A DNA stretch of 64,000 nt from Flavobacterium soyangense (lineage in GTDB: Bacteria > Bacteroidota > Bacteroidia > Flavobacteriales > Flavobacteriaceae), in contig NZ_JADHEC010000005.1 in the NCBI RefSeq assembly GCF_015277675.1, forward strand, positions 61,584-125,583, read 5' to 3'. Numbering within the stretch: position 1 is the first letter of the stretch; each line of letters begins with the position of its first letter. Shown in pieces: positions 63,503 through 64,000 of this stretch. The notes under the pieces were generated by a model. It saw nothing but the letters and a program-made list of their open reading frames with translations, made no database searches and was not told the origin of the DNA. Position numbers and translations under genes: made by a program.

Positions 63503-64000
63503 TAACCCGTTGGGTGTAATTAAACTATTTGTGTTTTAATATTGTTTATTGGTCTTTCAAAAATAAATCTATTGATGAATTGAACCAAAGTTAAAGCTGT
63601 TATTTTAGCTAAAATTCTTGTTTTAAAGCCTTGAAAAGATTTAGCATAATTTCGTCTAATCATAAATTGGTCACACAATTGAGAGAACAATGTTTCTATT
63701 CTTTTCCTTGATTTTCTAAAGATATAAGGTTGTGGTTTATAGTCTTTTTGATTTGTCCTTTTTGGTGTTTCTAATTTAATATTTACCGTTTGAAACAAAT
63801 CTAATTGTATACTTTCAGATAAATACCCTCTGTCGCCAAGTAACACACAATCAGACATTTGTTGTTTTATATTTTTTAAATAATTAATGTCATGAACCTC
63901 TGCTTTAGTAATGTCTAAAGAATGAAAAACACCAGTTACGGAACAAACTCCGTGAAGTTTATATCCATAAAACCAATTATTCTGTGAAGCACAAAATCCT
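63503..64000 (-). mobile_element. IS982-type insertion sequence, right part only
   Basis: The transposase tail is followed by the likely terminal sequence TTAACCCGTTGGGTG at about 63,503-63,517 (minus strand CACCCAACGGGTTAA). The other end lies beyond the window. Confidence 0.65.
63520..64000 (-). CDS. IS982-family transposase, 5' end outside window
   Basis: The minus-strand frame is open from the window edge (ASQNNWFYGYKLHGVCSVTG) through VFHSLDITKAEVHDINYLKN and DCVLLGDRGYLSESIQLDLF to RRNYAKSFQGFKTRILAKIT and the stop at 63,520. The WFYGYKLHGV and LLGDRGYLS blocks carry the first and second DDE acidic residues, and RIETLFSQLCDQF carries the catalytic Glu region, as in IS982-type transposases. 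An internal Met at 63,858 gives the visible 112-aa fragment, but the true start is off the window. No frameshift is seen in the part present. Confidence 0.85.
   Translation of the reverse strand, partial: GFCASQNNWFYGYKLHGVCSVTGVFHSLDITKAEVHDINYLKNIKQQMSDCVLLGDRGYLSESIQLDLFQTVNIKLETPKRTNQKDYKPQPYIFRKSRKRIETLFSQLCDQFMIRRNYAKSFQGFKTRILAKITALTLVQFINRFIFERPINNIKTQIV

Overview
The window is AT-rich chromosomal DNA of a gliding member of the Bacteroidota, most likely Flavobacterium or a close relative. The signs are GldF/GldG, a SusC/SusD pair, TAnnTTTG-type promoters, a type II-C CRISPR-Cas9 locus with 36-bp repeats and 30-bp spacers, and Flavobacterium-like DnaN, MnmE, PurC and PhoH. I saw no rRNA or tRNA gene.

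Layout. 1-15,100: accessory metabolism. A phosphoribosyltransferase/hydrolase pair is followed by a minus-strand cluster with a phosphonatase-like HAD hydrolase, an FAD oxidoreductase, a DUF5690-like membrane protein, an alkaline-phosphatase-superfamily enzyme, SusD, SusC and a beta-propeller/phosphoesterase lipoprotein. It looks like an organophosphonate or phosphoester scavenging locus. It contains a frameshifted XRE-cupin regulator gene and a fused remnant of two deleted genes. 15,474-18,190: a VWA protein and a MoxR-like AAA+ ATPase. 18,300-21,950: a TSUP permease / alpha-beta hydrolase / TetR module with three palindromic operators, bracketed by two near-identical 386-bp blocks that each carry a 79-aa Cys-rich lipoprotein gene.

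21,990-32,080: the CRISPR region. It holds an antisense-oriented tracrRNA, a 1465-aa Cas9, a 45-aa ORF two bases after cas9, a leader that forms a long hairpin with repeat 1, 31 repeats with 30 spacers, a duplicated trailer/terminator, and convergent cas2-cas1. Next to cas1 is an unrecognised 502-aa protein in which motifs A, B and C of family-A / T7-type single-subunit polymerases can be read.

33,912-51,755: a ~17.8-kb integrative element in the 3' end of mnmE. The 18-bp mnmE end is repeated (17/18) at the far side. It carries a tyrosine integrase, three HTH proteins, a primase-helicase, a 580-aa unknown, an SNase and a purine-rich non-coding tract. No relaxase is visible. Its cargo looks like a defence system: a Ser/Thr kinase-TPR-FHA protein with a 146-aa partner, divergent from a 1938-aa helicase-nuclease. 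51,738-64,000: conserved core genes (mnmE, usp, dnaN, gldG, gldF, ABM monooxygenase, SAM hydroxide adenosyltransferase, phoH, HAD, purC), a tandem-repeat exported protein, and the 3' part of an IS982-type insertion sequence at the window edge.

The strongest candidates for new biology are the kinase/helicase-nuclease cargo, the polymerase-like neighbour of cas1, the leader-repeat hairpin, and the small ORF behind cas9.
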